DNA of 64,000 nt from Candidatus Thalassolituus haligoni (GCF_041222825.1 NZ_CP139482.1:2201001-2265000), one strand, 5' to 3'. Counted from the stretch's first letter, positions 25,582 to 35,580 are shown. The notes: generated by a model from the sequence alone, not told the origin. Numbers and translations are program-made.

Positions 25582-26130
25582 TCATTTTTCACTTTGTTCT
25601 CGTGCGGTAATTATTTGGTATTGCTCTGTACTTAGATCAGGTAAGCGCTGAAGAAATGCCACCATTGACCAAATCCGATTATCATCATGGCCTAGCCCCC
25701 AAGCAGGCATTCCTGACGCCTTGATACCATGCTTAATTATCCAAAATTGACGCGCCGCTGCTTTTTCGTCACTCAGTTCATGCGCATGACCATGTTCGTC
25801 ATTTTGCATGCTTAAATTTGGCGGCATTGGATACAAGCCCTCACTGAAATCAGATCGCATTTTCCCTGGCTTCAAATGGCAGCTCGAACACATATCATTA
25901 TAGTCAGCACCACCAGCCAGTAAACGATCTGGATCATCCAAATTGGCTGGCACAACTACATTTTTTGCCGCTCTAGCTATAGACTGCTCTCGTAAAGTTT
26001 CCAGCACCCAATAGGTTAATTTATTGTGCGGAACATCTGCCCCCATTGGATAAATTCCCGAATATATAAATCCAACACCGCCAATAAAAATAGCAAAGGA
26101 AATTATTGCAGTGTATTTAATGATTTTCAT
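25582..26130 (-). CDS. Monoheme c-type cytochrome
   Basis: 182 residues. An N-terminal membrane or signal segment (about 5-25) is followed by one heme motif, CSSCH (about 81-85), and the likely Met ligand in KASGMPAWGLGHDD (about 140). The region MPPNLSMQNDEHGHAHELSDEK is His-rich. It is a class I cytochrome domain, probably membrane-anchored in the periplasm. Its place after copAB suggests that it exchanges electrons with the copper oxidase or a quinol oxidase (inference). Confidence 0.85.
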   Translation of the reverse strand: MKIIKYTAIISFAIFIGGVGFIYSGIYPMGADVPHNKLTYWVLETLREQSIARAAKNVVVPANLDDPDRLLAGGADYNDMCSSCHLKPGKMRSDFSEGLYPMPPNLSMQNDEHGHAHELSDEKAAARQFWIIKHGIKASGMPAWGLGHDDNRIWSMVAFLQRLPDLSTEQYQIITAREQSEK

Positions 26131-26215
26131 AGAGATCTCTTTTTATAAAAATGATACAGCCATGCGATTCAATTATACGAAAAATATAAACGTCCTAGAA
26201 ATATATTCAAACAAA

Positions 26216-26542
26216 TCAGTGGGATCCATGATCATGGGATGACGATTTATCATTTTTTGTGGATGAATCCTCTTGATGATCATGACCATGGTTTTCGCTG
26301 GCTTCGCCAACCTCTTTTATACTGTTAGATTCATCATGTTTCATCTTACCCATACACTTTTTCATCATCGCTTGCATAACAGGATCATTCATATCCATTT
26401 TGCTGTGGTCCATTTTTTCCATTGGTGCACAATCTGGTTTTGCAGCTTGTTCCATATGCTCTTTCGGATCATGCGCTAACGTGGACACTGTGTACAACGC
26501 ACTTGAAAATGCTAGACATAATATGACGATGTTCTTTTTCAT
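26216..26542 (-). CDS. Exported Met/His-rich copper-binding protein
   Basis: 108 residues with a clear signal peptide (1-23, STLA-HD). The mature chain is packed with Met and His: CAPMEKMDHSKMDMNDPVMQ, MMKKCMGKMKH and a tail NHGHDHQ...SSHDHGSH. Two cysteines lie about 27 residues apart. The composition fits a periplasmic Cu(I)/Cu(II) buffer. It starts 43 bp after copB. Confidence 0.8.
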   Translation of the reverse strand: MKKNIVILCLAFSSALYTVSTLAHDPKEHMEQAAKPDCAPMEKMDHSKMDMNDPVMQAMMKKCMGKMKHDESNSIKEVGEASENHGHDHQEDSSTKNDKSSSHDHGSH

Positions 26543-26585
26543 TTTTTAAATCCTCTAATTAAAAATATTACTTACTTTTTTACAA

Positions 26586-27569
26586 TTAAAACCAAAAACG
26601 CAAGCCCGCGACATAACGTGTTTCAGAGCTTGTCTCACCAGCAGAACGCGCAAAGTCGGCTGTGTTGCCAAACATTTTTGTTCGTTCAACGCCGACATAC
26701 GGTGCAAACTGTCGAGAAAATTCATAACGCAACCGCACACCGAATGCTGATGAAGAAAGGCCTTGTCCAACACCGTTGAATTCATCGTCTTTACCGTAGC
26801 CGGTTATTTCAGCGCGAGGCTGCAGTATCAGTCGCTGTGTAAGCATCAACTCGTATTCGACCTCTACAGCGAGCGCGGTTCTACCATCAACATCAACGTA
26901 GCCCGCCACATCCAACTCAAACCAATAAGGCGCTAAACCTTGTACTCCCACGGCCAGCCATTGTCTGGACTCGCCCTCTTCAGCACTGTCAACTCGAACG
27001 CCTATTTGGGTGTCCCAAAAAGTGGATATAGCATGACTCCAAAGAATATCGGTTTGACTTTCTTTGAGCGTGCCCTTGTTAATATCGCCTTCAGCCTTAA
27101 CAACCAATCGATCGTAAGTCGTGCCAACCCAAGCTTGCACATCATAAAGACTTATTTCACTGTCACTATCGTATTCAAAGCGATTGGCGAGAAACGATTT
27201 AAAGACATGCTCATCAGCAAGTTTTAATTGTCGCGGCCCGCTTTGCACATATGGCCCTTCGGTAAGGGTATATCCGCCAGAGTAGGCATGCGGATCACGA
27301 AGATCAGATACATTTGCTCCCATATTTGTGTCGTTATCCATTGATCCGGAATTTCCACTTAAATGAGGTTTGGACGTCTCTAGCATTTCAGTCTCAAGCT
27401 CGCTTTCATGGCCCATTTTTTTGTGGTCCATTTTTTCTTCGGTCACTTTTTCCTGGTTCATCGTTCCATGACCAGAATGTTCTTGAGCCTGAAGTAACGG
27501 ACTTATAAGCGTTAACGCACCAACTGCAAAAGCTGTTTTAATAATTTGTTCAATTTTCATAATTCTCAT
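26586..27569 (-). CDS. copB: Copper resistance outer-membrane protein CopB
   Basis: 327 residues from ATG 27569, whose ATGA overlaps the copA stop; an ATG three codons later is also possible. A signal peptide (to LLQAQ) precedes a Met/His-rich stretch (EHSGHGTMNQEKVTEEKMDHKKMGHE). The C-terminal about 210 residues form the CopB/PcoB beta-barrel, starting near VFKSFLANRFEYDSD and ending RYVAGLRFWF with a terminal Phe. It is the classic partner of CopA in copABCD systems. Confidence 0.95.
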   Translation of the reverse strand: MRIMKIEQIIKTAFAVGALTLISPLLQAQEHSGHGTMNQEKVTEEKMDHKKMGHESELETEMLETSKPHLSGNSGSMDNDTNMGANVSDLRDPHAYSGGYTLTEGPYVQSGPRQLKLADEHVFKSFLANRFEYDSDSEISLYDVQAWVGTTYDRLVVKAEGDINKGTLKESQTDILWSHAISTFWDTQIGVRVDSAEEGESRQWLAVGVQGLAPYWFELDVAGYVDVDGRTALAVEVEYELMLTQRLILQPRAEITGYGKDDEFNGVGQGLSSSAFGVRLRYEFSRQFAPYVGVERTKMFGNTADFARSAGETSSETRYVAGLRFWF

Positions 27570-29362
27570 GACACCACCACTTCGCGGAACATGCCTGCAT
27601 CCATATGAAAAAGTAGGTGACAGTGCCATGCCCAACGCCCGAGATCGTGCGGTGTCGTTACGAAGCCTATCCTCTGAGCTGGCTGAACAGGAATCGTGTG
27701 TCTGCGAACCAGCGGCTCACCTTTATCGTTTTCCAGATCACTCCACATTCCGTGCAAATGCATTGGGTGGGTCATCATGGTGTCGTTTTGCAAAATGACG
27801 CGCACGCGTTGACGGTGCTTCAGATGCACCGGCGTGCTTTTGCCGAACTCTAAGCCGTCAAAGGACCAGCTATAGCGCTCCATATTACCGGTGAGATGCA
27901 GTTCGATTTCACGCTCGGGTATGCCACTATCAAGAATGCCATCTCGCGATCTCAGGTCGGATAGCGTCAGCACTCGCCGACCATTATTACGTAAACCAAC
28001 GCCCGGATCGTCGAGGCTGGTGCGAGGCATATCCACACGCATATCGACAGAAGGACCAAATTCCGTGCTGGCATGACGCACGGTTTGTGAGGGCATTGCT
28101 AAAGGGTTTTGATGTGTGGAATGAACGCTGTGGTCCATCGCCATGCCACCGTGATTCATACCCGGCATGGAATGACCCATCGCCGCGTGATCCATCGCAG
28201 CGCCGTCATCACCGTGAGACATCGAACCCATCATATCCTTCATCTCAAGCCACTCAACGGGGTCGAGGTCTGGAATTTCTGCGCTAAGGCCTCGCTCGGT
28301 CGCTAATGTTCCACGCGCATACCCTGTTCTATCCATGCTCTGTGCAAAAACCGTATACGCATCGTCTTTAGGCTCCACCAAAACATCGTAAGTTTCACCG
28401 GGACCAAAACGAAATTCGTCAACGCTGACAGGTTCGACATTTTGCCCATCTGCTTGCACAACCGTCATTGCCAACCCTGGAATACGGACATCGTAAAAGC
28501 TGTTGCTCGCGGCGTTAATAAACCGCAGCCGAATTCGCTCGCCCTTCTTGAACAGACCGGTCCAATTTCCGGCAGGTGTGGTGCCATTCATCAGATACGT
28601 CAGTGTTGATGCGGATAGGTCGGCCAAATCCGTAGGATTCATACGCATTTGGTTCCACATCCGTCGCTTTTGCATGGCGTCTTTTATGCCGCCATTTGAA
28701 GCGTCACGTAGAAAATCTATAACCGTTGGCTGGTTGAAATTATAAACGTCACCCTGGATTTTCAATTTACTGAAGACACGCATCGGGTCCTCATCAGTCC
28801 AGTCGGATAGCTGCACCACATAATCCTGGTCTGATTGAATGACTTCTTTTTCACGGGGCTCAATAATCAGGGCACCATACATCCCTGTCATCTCCTGGAA
28901 CCCACTATGAGAGTGATACCAATATGTACCACTTTGCTGGAGCGTGAACCGATAGACAAACGTTTCACCCGGCGCAATACCTCTAAAACTGATGCCCGGA
29001 ACGCCATCCATCTGAAACGGAAGAATAATCCCATGCCAGTGAATCGATGTAGGCACTGATAGTCGGTTTGTTACGCGAATCGTGACGTCATCCCCTTCAC
29101 GCAGACGGATCGTTGGCGCAGGAATTGACCCATTAATTGTAGTGGCTAGACGAGTCACACCCGTGAAATTCACCGGCGACTGCCCAACCACTAAATTTAT
29201 CTCTGAACCTTGCAATACAGGTGCGGAGCCTAAGCGAGTATGGGGAGACAACTGCCCAGCCCTCAAAACACTTGGCATTGTCGCCAGAACGCCACCAAGC
29301 GCTAGCCCCTTAACAAAGCGTCGGCGTGGCAACATAAGATTGGTCATATCGGAATCACTCAT
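27566..29362 (-). CDS. copA: Copper resistance multicopper oxidase CopA
   Basis: 598 residues. The Tat signal is RRRFVKG near residue 13. Multicopper oxidase ligands are all present: HWHG (108-111), HSHSG (150-154), HPMHLHG in the C-terminal third, and HCHLLFHMD near 580. Between domains (374-417) is a Met/His-rich insert (MMGSMSHG...MGHSMPGMNHGGMAMDH) that binds many copper ions in this family. It oxidises Cu(I) to Cu(II) in the periplasm. It is divergent from copRS, with a CopR-type box between them. Confidence 0.97.
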   Translation of the reverse strand: MSDSDMTNLMLPRRRFVKGLALGGVLATMPSVLRAGQLSPHTRLGSAPVLQGSEINLVVGQSPVNFTGVTRLATTINGSIPAPTIRLREGDDVTIRVTNRLSVPTSIHWHGIILPFQMDGVPGISFRGIAPGETFVYRFTLQQSGTYWYHSHSGFQEMTGMYGALIIEPREKEVIQSDQDYVVQLSDWTDEDPMRVFSKLKIQGDVYNFNQPTVIDFLRDASNGGIKDAMQKRRMWNQMRMNPTDLADLSASTLTYLMNGTTPAGNWTGLFKKGERIRLRFINAASNSFYDVRIPGLAMTVVQADGQNVEPVSVDEFRFGPGETYDVLVEPKDDAYTVFAQSMDRTGYARGTLATERGLSAEIPDLDPVEWLEMKDMMGSMSHGDDGAAMDHAAMGHSMPGMNHGGMAMDHSVHSTHQNPLAMPSQTVRHASTEFGPSVDMRVDMPRTSLDDPGVGLRNNGRRVLTLSDLRSRDGILDSGIPEREIELHLTGNMERYSWSFDGLEFGKSTPVHLKHRQRVRVILQNDTMMTHPMHLHGMWSDLENDKGEPLVRRHTIPVQPAQRIGFVTTPHDLGRWAWHCHLLFHMDAGMFREVVVS

Positions 29363-29427
29363 ACATCACTCTCGAACTAAACAATGCTATACACCATACT
29401 GCCCAAGGCTTTCACACACATGACCCA

Positions 29428-29449
29428 AAGATGACAATTCTGTAATCTT
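29428..29449. promoter_or_regulatory. CopR/CusR-type box between copA and copR
   Basis: A 22-bp imperfect inverted repeat, half-sites AAGATGACAA and CTGTAATCTT around TT, sits between the divergent copA and copR genes. It fits the cop-box pattern of CusR/CopR/PcoR operators. One site could serve both promoters. Confidence 0.6.
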
Positions 29450-29510
29450 ACCGTCACCTTGTTGTTGGTTAGATTTGACATACTATACGCTTAGGATATC
29501 GAGGAGCGGC

Positions 29511-30197
29511 ATGCGACTTTTAATAGTAGAAGATGAACAAAAGACCGGCGATTATCTGAAACAAGGATTGAGTGAAGCTGGGTTCCTCGTGTCGCTTGCG
29601 AGAACTGGACTCGATGGACACCATTTAGCCATGACAGAAGAATTCGACCTTTTGATTCTTGATGTCATGCTTCCCGACGTGGATGGTTGGCGTATTCTTC
29701 AGTCAATACGCGAATCGGGGCAAAAGACACCCGTGCTTTTTCTGTCAGCCCGAGACAATGTCGACGACCGAGTTAAAGGATTAGAGCTTGGCGCAGATGA
29801 CTATTTGGTTAAACCCTTTGCGTTTGCAGAAGTATTAGCGAGAGTTCGTACACTGTTGCGTCGAGGTCAAGCTCCTGCAATAGTGGATCAGCTTCAAATT
29901 GGCGATTTAATACTGGATATTCCTCGACGACGCGTCACACGACAAGGAAAGAAAGTTAACCTAAGCCACAAAGAGTTTTGCTTGCTGGAATTATTGGTTC
30001 GCCGACAAGGTGAAGTACTCACCCGCTCACTCATCGCTTCCCAAGTGTGGGATATGAACTTTGATAGTGACACTAACGTCATTGATGTCGCCATTCGCCG
30101 CTTACGCAAGAAAGTGGACGAAGGTTTTGACGTTAAGCTCATCCATACCATAAGAGGAATGGGCTACACCCTAGACTTGGAACGCAATGATGATTAG
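29511..30197 (+). CDS. copR: Heavy-metal response regulator CopR
   Basis: 228 residues from ATG 29511, five bases after GAGGAG; an upstream in-frame start at 29475 lacks a site. The receiver domain has the acidic pocket (VEDE) and phospho-acceptor D51 in LILDVMLPD. The OmpR-type winged helix ends in [16 protein letters not shown]...[11 protein letters not shown]. It is of the CopR/CusR type and should activate copA and the other copper genes when phosphorylated by the adjacent kinase. The coding region overlaps copS by 11 bp. Confidence 0.95.
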   Translation: MRLLIVEDEQKTGDYLKQGLSEAGFLVSLARTGLDGHHLAMTEEFDLLILDVMLPDVDGWRILQSIRESGQKTPVLFLSARDNVDDRVKGLELGADDYLVKPFAFAEVLARVRTLLRRGQAPAIVDQLQIGDLILDIPRRRVTRQGKKVNLSHKEFCLLELLVRRQGEVLTRSLIASQVWDMNFDSDTNVIDVAIRRLRKKVDEGFDVKLIHTIRGMGYTLDLERNDD

Positions 30198-31593
30198 CCA
30201 TACACGACGACCGCTCTCTTTGACGCTGCGTGTGCTTTTTTTTGTTGCTACCGCATTTGGTGTAAGCCTGGTAGTGATCAGCCAATTATTGCTTTCTTCC
30301 ATAGAACATCATTTCATCGAACAAGATGCGGACGAAATTAATGTGATGGTTAACTCGATTAAAAAAGCACTTCACCAATCGCCCACTGACATACTCAAGA
30401 ATCAAGAGGCACTCTCTCAAGCGATATCTGGACATCATGGCGTTTATTATCAAGTCGAACGCAATGGCGTCTTGCATTACAGCTCATCAGATATAAATTT
30501 TCGTCCGCCAACCACGGACTTTCCTGTGGTAAAAAATATTACGGCAAACACACTGCAAACATGGAGAAATAAAGATAGAGGCTATCGAGGCATCGTAACC
30601 TTGGTAACCATCGATAAAAATCAATATCGTATTATAAGCGCGATCGACAGAGATTTTCACCAAGGCTTTCTCGAAAACTTTACGCAAAGTGTTGCGTTGA
30701 TTCTATTTGGTGCCGGTGTTCTTACATTATTCGCGGCTTGGCTGGGCGTTCATCAAGGGCTGAAGCCTCTACGAGGACTAAGCGATCAAGTGGATTTTAT
30801 CCAGACCGATAAATTAGATTCTCGGCTCGATATGCACTCAGTCCCTGTAGAGTTGAAACCGCTAGTTCAATCGTTTAACCATATGTTAACGCGTATTGAA
30901 GAGGGGTTTATTCGGTTATCTCATTTCTCTGCTGATATAGCCCATGAGTTAAGGACGCCGCTGACTAATATTGTGACGCAAACACAAGTGGGATTAAGTA
31001 AAGAAAGAAGAACTGAAGACTACCAAGAACTATTGTACTCAAATCTTGAAGACATGGAGCGACTGAGCAAAATGGCGAGCGATATGCTGTGGCTTGCCAA
31101 AAGTGAAAACGGATTAATCACCCCAAGCTTCGAGACAATCAATATCCAGGAGGAAGTTCAGTCGCTTTTCGATTTTTTCGAAGCACTCGCAGAAGATACT
31201 CACATCACCTTGGCGATCTCTGGCAACACCTCCAATATATCTGGGGACCGTGAATTAATACGACGAGCATTGACCAACTTACTATCGAACGCCATTCGGC
31301 ATACACCAGAAGGAAAAACTATAAAGGTAGTTCTCGTTGATACTGCCAATGATATGGTTGGTATTTCTATCACGAATGAAGGCAGTACAATTTTATCGGA
31401 ACATTTGGAGCGTATTTTTGATCGATTTTATCGCGTCGACCCTTCTCGGCAACGGCACGGGGACGGTACCGGGTTAGGACTCGCCATTGTTAGAACCATC
31501 GTTGAAGCTCACAAGGGTGTAATTCACGCACAATCCAATAGCCATTCCACGACATTCACCATACATCTTCCAGTCGATGGCCCTTCTCATTAA
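30187..31593 (+). CDS. copS: Heavy-metal sensor histidine kinase CopS
   Basis: 468 residues. A membrane helix at about 10-30, a periplasmic sensor of about 130 residues and a second helix near 170-190 are followed by HAMP. The dimerisation domain has the H-box [14 protein letters not shown], and the ATPase domain has [13 protein letters not shown] and [11 protein letters not shown]. It senses periplasmic Cu/Ag and phosphorylates CopR. No His-rich sensor loop is obvious. Confidence 0.95.
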   Translation: MMISHTRRPLSLTLRVLFFVATAFGVSLVVISQLLLSSIEHHFIEQDADEINVMVNSIKKALHQSPTDILKNQEALSQAISGHHGVYYQVERNGVLHYSSSDINFRPPTTDFPVVKNITANTLQTWRNKDRGYRGIVTLVTIDKNQYRIISAIDRDFHQGFLENFTQSVALILFGAGVLTLFAAWLGVHQGLKPLRGLSDQVDFIQTDKLDSRLDMHSVPVELKPLVQSFNHMLTRIEEGFIRLSHFSADIAHELRTPLTNIVTQTQVGLSKERRTEDYQELLYSNLEDMERLSKMASDMLWLAKSENGLITPSFETINIQEEVQSLFDFFEALAEDTHITLAISGNTSNISGDRELIRRALTNLLSNAIRHTPEGKTIKVVLVDTANDMVGISITNEGSTILSEHLERIFDRFYRVDPSRQRHGDGTGLGLAIVRTIVEAHKGVIHAQSNSHSTTFTIHLPVDGPSH

Positions 31594-31614
31594 AATAAAT
31601 TGAAAGGACAAAAT

Positions 31615-32952
31615 ATGTCTCAAGAAACTGAACGATCAAGTCATTATAAATCGAATAGTTTGTCTTTATGGGGCACTGTAATGCTAGGCACAGGCGTCAT
31701 GATCGGCGCGGGTATTTTTGCGCTTACCGGTCAGATCGCCGAGATGACCGGCCCACTTTTTCCGTTGGCCTTTCTGGCTGCAGCAATTGTTGTGTCTTTT
31801 AGCGCCTATTCCTACATTAAGATATCGTCTGCTTACCCCTCCGCTGGAGGCATAGGCATGTATCTTCATAAAGCTTATGGTCACAGTTTGCCCACGGCCT
31901 TCAACGCACTATTAATGTACTTTTCAATGGTGATTGCTCAAAGTTTTCTCGCACGAACATTCGGTTCATATAGCATGCAATTGTTCGGAGGAGATCAAGA
32001 CGGTTACATGGTTTCACTTCTTGGCGCAGGTCTTATTATTTTTGCTTTTATTGTCAACCTGTTAGGCAATCAACTAATTCAGAGTATTGCTTCGTTTATT
32101 GGCGTTCTCAAGATCTCTGGCATCATAATATTTGGTTTGATCGGCGTGTGGGTTGCAGACTCAATTAACGTTGACTTCGCCAGTCAATCTGAAGCGGGAG
32201 GTAGCATCGGCAATTTTCTTGGCGCTACGGCACTCGGCATCCTTGCATTTAAAGGGTTTACCACTATTACAAATAGTGGATCGGAAGTTAAAGACCCCAA
32301 AAAAAATATCGGCAAGGCGATAATTATTTCCATTTCTGCTTGCGTGGTCATTTACTTATTAGTGGGGTTCGCAGTTTCCAGCAATCTATCACTTGATGAA
32401 ATCATCGAGACCCAGAACTACTCTTTGGCCGCAGCAGCCAAGCCAGCACTCGGCGACATTGGCGTTTGGTTCACCGTTGCGATCGCGATCATGGCAACAA
32501 CCGGTGGCATCGTTGCAAGTATTTTTGCGGTGTCACGTATGCTCGCGATGCTAACGGAAATGAAACTTGTACCTCATAGCCATTTTGGCATGTCAGGTAG
32601 GATTCAAAAGCATACGCTTGTTTACACCGTTGTGTTGGGTTTAATTCTCACAATATTCTTTGACCTCACGCGCATTGCTGCTTTAGGCATCGTTTTTTAC
32701 TTGATTATGGATATCGCTATTCAATGGGGTGTTCTACGTCACTTGCGTGAAGACTTAAAGGCAAATGCAGTGATACCCAGCATTTCTATTTTTTTAAATT
32801 TGGTGGTTTTGGGTGGATTCGTTTGGGTAAAAATAAATTCTGATGCTTTCGTTATCATCATTTCAATACTAACAATGACGGCTATTTTGATCACTGAATG
32901 GGCTTTTCTCAAGTATGGAAAAAGCAATAAAAATGAGCATGCGCATCATTAA
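31615..32952 (+). CDS. APC-family amino-acid permease-like transporter
   Basis: 445 residues from ATG 31615 (AAAGGA upstream; the in-frame start at 31600 is too close to copS). About 12 membrane helices, with the APC signature GTGVMIGAGIFALTGQIAEMTGP in helix 1 and GILAFKGFTTITNSGSEVKDPKKNI in helix 6. The C-terminus is His-rich (EHAHH). It probably imports amino acids or polyamines. It stands 21 bp after copS, so copper control is likely; the link to metal is unclear. Confidence 0.87.
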   Translation: MSQETERSSHYKSNSLSLWGTVMLGTGVMIGAGIFALTGQIAEMTGPLFPLAFLAAAIVVSFSAYSYIKISSAYPSAGGIGMYLHKAYGHSLPTAFNALLMYFSMVIAQSFLARTFGSYSMQLFGGDQDGYMVSLLGAGLIIFAFIVNLLGNQLIQSIASFIGVLKISGIIIFGLIGVWVADSINVDFASQSEAGGSIGNFLGATALGILAFKGFTTITNSGSEVKDPKKNIGKAIIISISACVVIYLLVGFAVSSNLSLDEIIETQNYSLAAAAKPALGDIGVWFTVAIAIMATTGGIVASIFAVSRMLAMLTEMKLVPHSHFGMSGRIQKHTLVYTVVLGLILTIFFDLTRIAALGIVFYLIMDIAIQWGVLRHLREDLKANAVIPSISIFLNLVVLGGFVWVKINSDAFVIIISILTMTAILITEWAFLKYGKSNKNEHAHH

Positions 32953-33034
32953 CAAGAGTATGAGTACAGCGTGCGCTCAGCCGATTTAACATCAATAGTC
33001 GGGAACTAAACAAAAATAGTTAGAGGATATTATC

Positions 33035-33493
33035 ATGCAAATTGAAACCTTAAGAGATGTACTGATCTGGACCAAGGAATTTCACCAACACTTAAGTCAG
33101 TGCCTATCTCACTGTGCAGATAAGAACACCGACGAACGAGCTAGGATGATTCTAGCTTATCTCTCAGATCACGAAGAAAGCCTGACAAAGGTTGTCAATG
33201 GCTTTGAAACCACAGGTAATGAACACGCACTGAATACTTGGTGCTACGAATATGTCAACAAACGGCCTATCGTTCAGCATGCACACTGCGATGCACCTTT
33301 CTCCGAGCTTGATTCCGAGCAGATAATCGAGATAATTGTCAATCAGCACCAGCAGGTAATTGAACTTTATCGTTTTCTCGCCTCGCGGGCGGATATACCT
33401 TCTGCTCGGGAAATGTTGACGTCACTCCGATTGTTAGAAGAGCACGAAATGATGCGCATGGTGCAATCGACAAATCGCTTTGAGGATATGTAG
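33035..33493 (+). CDS. All-helical His-rich protein (ferritin/hemerythrin-like), copy 2
   Basis: 152 residues starting MQIETLRDVL, with AGAGGATA upstream. It aligns over its whole length without gaps to the protein at 11356-11814; the shared core includes WTKEFHQHLSQCLSHCA, ERARMILAYLSDHE and LASRADIPS. Differences are scattered, so both copies appear functional. It is on the opposite strand, 20 kb away, just downstream of the CopRS-permease group. Function unknown; metal or oxygen binding is inferred from the His/Glu pattern. Confidence 0.78.
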   Translation: MQIETLRDVLIWTKEFHQHLSQCLSHCADKNTDERARMILAYLSDHEESLTKVVNGFETTGNEHALNTWCYEYVNKRPIVQHAHCDAPFSELDSEQIIEIIVNQHQQVIELYRFLASRADIPSAREMLTSLRLLEEHEMMRMVQSTNRFEDM

Positions 33494-33661
33494 ATGGCCA
33501 GTTCTTGATTTTAAATACTAAAAGTAAATTGAAATCAATAGATCATTATTGCAGTCGACTTTACTATGGTTAATCTATTAGCCCTTCAGTACTAATGATC
33601 AGGGAGATGCGTCACTGTTCCCCTACTTTTAACAAAAGATTGTCGGTCCTGGATTTAGTCG

Positions 33662-34963
33662 TCAGTCAGGAGCTAGGTCAGCAATAAAGACTGGCGCGAA
33701 GCCACCACCCTCAGTTCTAAAATTAGTTGTTTGCCCTTGATAAAGACGGGCCGCCAATAATTGAATTTCGCCGGCATAAACATAAGCGCGAAGATCCATC
33801 TTCAAAGTCGTTTCTTGTCCATCGACTAATATACCTCGCTTACTCGGCATCACTATTTTTTGCGCGACATAGTCACCTTTTAATATTTCATTCCATACTC
33901 GCTTGGTGAGTTTGTCGCCACGATAAGTCGCACGACTACCAAAGCCCGCAGCAGGCTTGAAAAAGAGTTGCTTTCGGTCTTGCCATAGCTCCGTAGCGTT
34001 CTCATTCGTAACTCTATATGTGGCTGGAATACCTGCCTGTAAAATAGCAATATCCCCTTCATTTGCTCCCAGATGAGCTAATGCATACCCATCACTTAAT
34101 AGAATGAGATTACGCTTATTTGCGTAGAGTGCGTGATGATATGGATTTGGCGTCACAACTACTCCATTAGTTTCAAAAGCTTGGCGCAGTGCTAGATTTT
34201 CTTTCTGTTCTAAGGTGAAATCAGTTAACCGATTGTAAACTAAATCAATAATCTGATTTTGACATTGAAGTTTACCATCAATAAGTTCTAGCTCACTAGG
34301 GTCGGCAATAACGGCGGTTAATCCTGCTTTTTCGAACAAACGTTGCGCCATTACAAATTCAGGATATAAAAATTGTTGCTTTGGATTTTCATCAATAATA
34401 GCGATGACTTTAAGCGGCTTGTCTTCGCGCTGTAATGCCCACTCGTGTAAAAACATAGCCATGAACTCTGCTTCAATGTCTGTTTTTAATAGTGGTAAAG
34501 GTATATTTTCTACACGACAACATTTTACTTGAGCATTCGCTAGCGCTGCATTTAGTAATGCACCACCTGCATTGGTATTAATTTCAATAAGTTTTGGGCC
34601 TTGTTCACTCATGTGAAAGTCATAGCCCATAAATACACCTTCGGTCTCCATACCATTCGTCCCTATGTTAGGAGCCTGCTCTAATACTTGTCGCTCGTAT
34701 CCAGAAAGTTTAACAACTTGTGCAATCGCACCAATAATGTGACGCATTTGCTCTGCATGAAGTGGCGAAATAAAGACGCTCGTATTCGAGAACAATTGTG
34801 GATGGGTGGCGAGTACATCTTGATTGAGAGTATCGGTCTGCAAAAAGGTGTGGAGCTGCGTGCGGTCCAATGTTTTACAAAAACAACTTCGATTTAATCG
34901 GTCCGCAATGCTATCACTCACGGGCTCACTGCCGTGATCAGGTACGTCGTTTATACTAGCCAT
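33662..34963 (-). CDS. Probable ATP-grasp-type protein of unknown role
   Basis: 433 residues. The segments GVFMGYDFHMSEQGPKLIEINTNAGG (near 110-135), FFKPAAGFGSRATYRGDKLTKRVW (near 340) and LKMDLRAYVYAGEIQLLAARLYQGQTTNFRTEGGGF at the C-terminus look like substrate-, ATP- and Mg-binding parts of an ATP-grasp ligase. The order resembles circularly permuted ATP-grasp proteins. No soluble-domain partner or peptide substrate is apparent nearby. Only the fold is proposed, with moderate confidence. Confidence 0.5.
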   Translation of the reverse strand: MASINDVPDHGSEPVSDSIADRLNRSCFCKTLDRTQLHTFLQTDTLNQDVLATHPQLFSNTSVFISPLHAEQMRHIIGAIAQVVKLSGYERQVLEQAPNIGTNGMETEGVFMGYDFHMSEQGPKLIEINTNAGGALLNAALANAQVKCCRVENIPLPLLKTDIEAEFMAMFLHEWALQREDKPLKVIAIIDENPKQQFLYPEFVMAQRLFEKAGLTAVIADPSELELIDGKLQCQNQIIDLVYNRLTDFTLEQKENLALRQAFETNGVVVTPNPYHHALYANKRNLILLSDGYALAHLGANEGDIAILQAGIPATYRVTNENATELWQDRKQLFFKPAAGFGSRATYRGDKLTKRVWNEILKGDYVAQKIVMPSKRGILVDGQETTLKMDLRAYVYAGEIQLLAARLYQGQTTNFRTEGGGFAPVFIADLAPD

Positions 34964-35127
34964 ACGTTTGTCCCATTGTAAATACGTTTACGCCTTCCCC
35001 GACGCGAGTAAGACCAGGCGCACGGAGCGATATTTATTGCCAAACTCATCCAGCATCGATTTCTTTTCTCTTCTTGCTAACAAATCTGGACAATTACGAT
35101 TCTTACCCGAAAACCAAGACAAAACGA

Positions 35128-35157
35128 CACTTAACCCCGAAGTCACAAGGTTAAGTG
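35128..35157 (-). terminator. Hairpin downstream of small lipoprotein gene
   Basis: Nine-base arms CACTTAACC (35128-35136) and GGTTAAGTG (35149-35157) with a 12-base loop lie 15 bp after the lipoprotein stop. On the minus strand it is followed by TCGTTTTG, a short T-run. A moderate terminator. Confidence 0.5.
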
Positions 35158-35171
35158 CAGCCACAAACTAC

Positions 35172-35516
35172 TTATTTTTCTGCGATATCGTATATTTTCA
35201 CATCCCCATCCAGCACTTTTGCTGTAGCGTAATGTTCATTTACGATAGTTAATATTTTTACGGTCCCGACTTCGACTAGCTCGTAATCCGACTCTCCGTC
35301 TTCAACCACATCTTTTCTAAACGTTGAACGCACAACACGAAACTCATCCCCCTCACTCGCGCCTTCTCGGCTACCGATACACATCATTATCTTCCCATCT
35401 TCAACATCTACAATCTGACCTTTCATTAGGGCTTTATGATAGGTCTGCGAGCTACATGCACCCAATGCAATAATAACGACTAAAACCACACTTGAAAGTA
35501 ACATTTTATTTTTCAT
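35172..35516 (-). CDS. Small lipoprotein downstream of cusA
   Basis: 114 residues. Signal with lipobox LGAC (Cys21) followed by a short beta-rich domain: KGQIVDVEDGKIMMCIGSREGASEGDEFRVVR, then VEVGTVKILTIVNEHYATAKVLDG. The pattern resembles SH3-like or FlgT-type small beta-barrels. Function is unknown. It lies 64 bp after cusA but beyond a strong terminator, so it may have separate or read-through expression. Confidence 0.7.
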   Translation of the reverse strand: MKNKMLLSSVVLVVIIALGACSSQTYHKALMKGQIVDVEDGKIMMCIGSREGASEGDEFRVVRSTFRKDVVEDGESDYELVEVGTVKILTIVNEHYATAKVLDGDVKIYDIAEK

Positions 35517-35537
35517 TTATTCATTTCCTTTCTTGTT

Positions 35538-35574
35538 AAAAACTAGCCAGGTGCATAGTTAAATGCACCTGGCT
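35538..35574 (-). terminator. Rho-independent terminator of the cus operon
   Basis: Twelve-base perfect arms, AGCCAGGTGCAT (35545-35556) and ATGCACCTGGCT (35563-35574), around a six-base loop. On the minus strand the stem is followed by AG and five T (35542-35538). It lies 7 bp after the cusA stop. Confidence 0.88.
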
Positions 35575-35580
35575 TGGTTG

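Noticed and set aside
33541..33600. Inverted repeat GATCATTA/TAATGATC as an attachment site
   Set aside because: Arms are only 8 bp with a 44-bp gap and there is no integrase; chance is likely.
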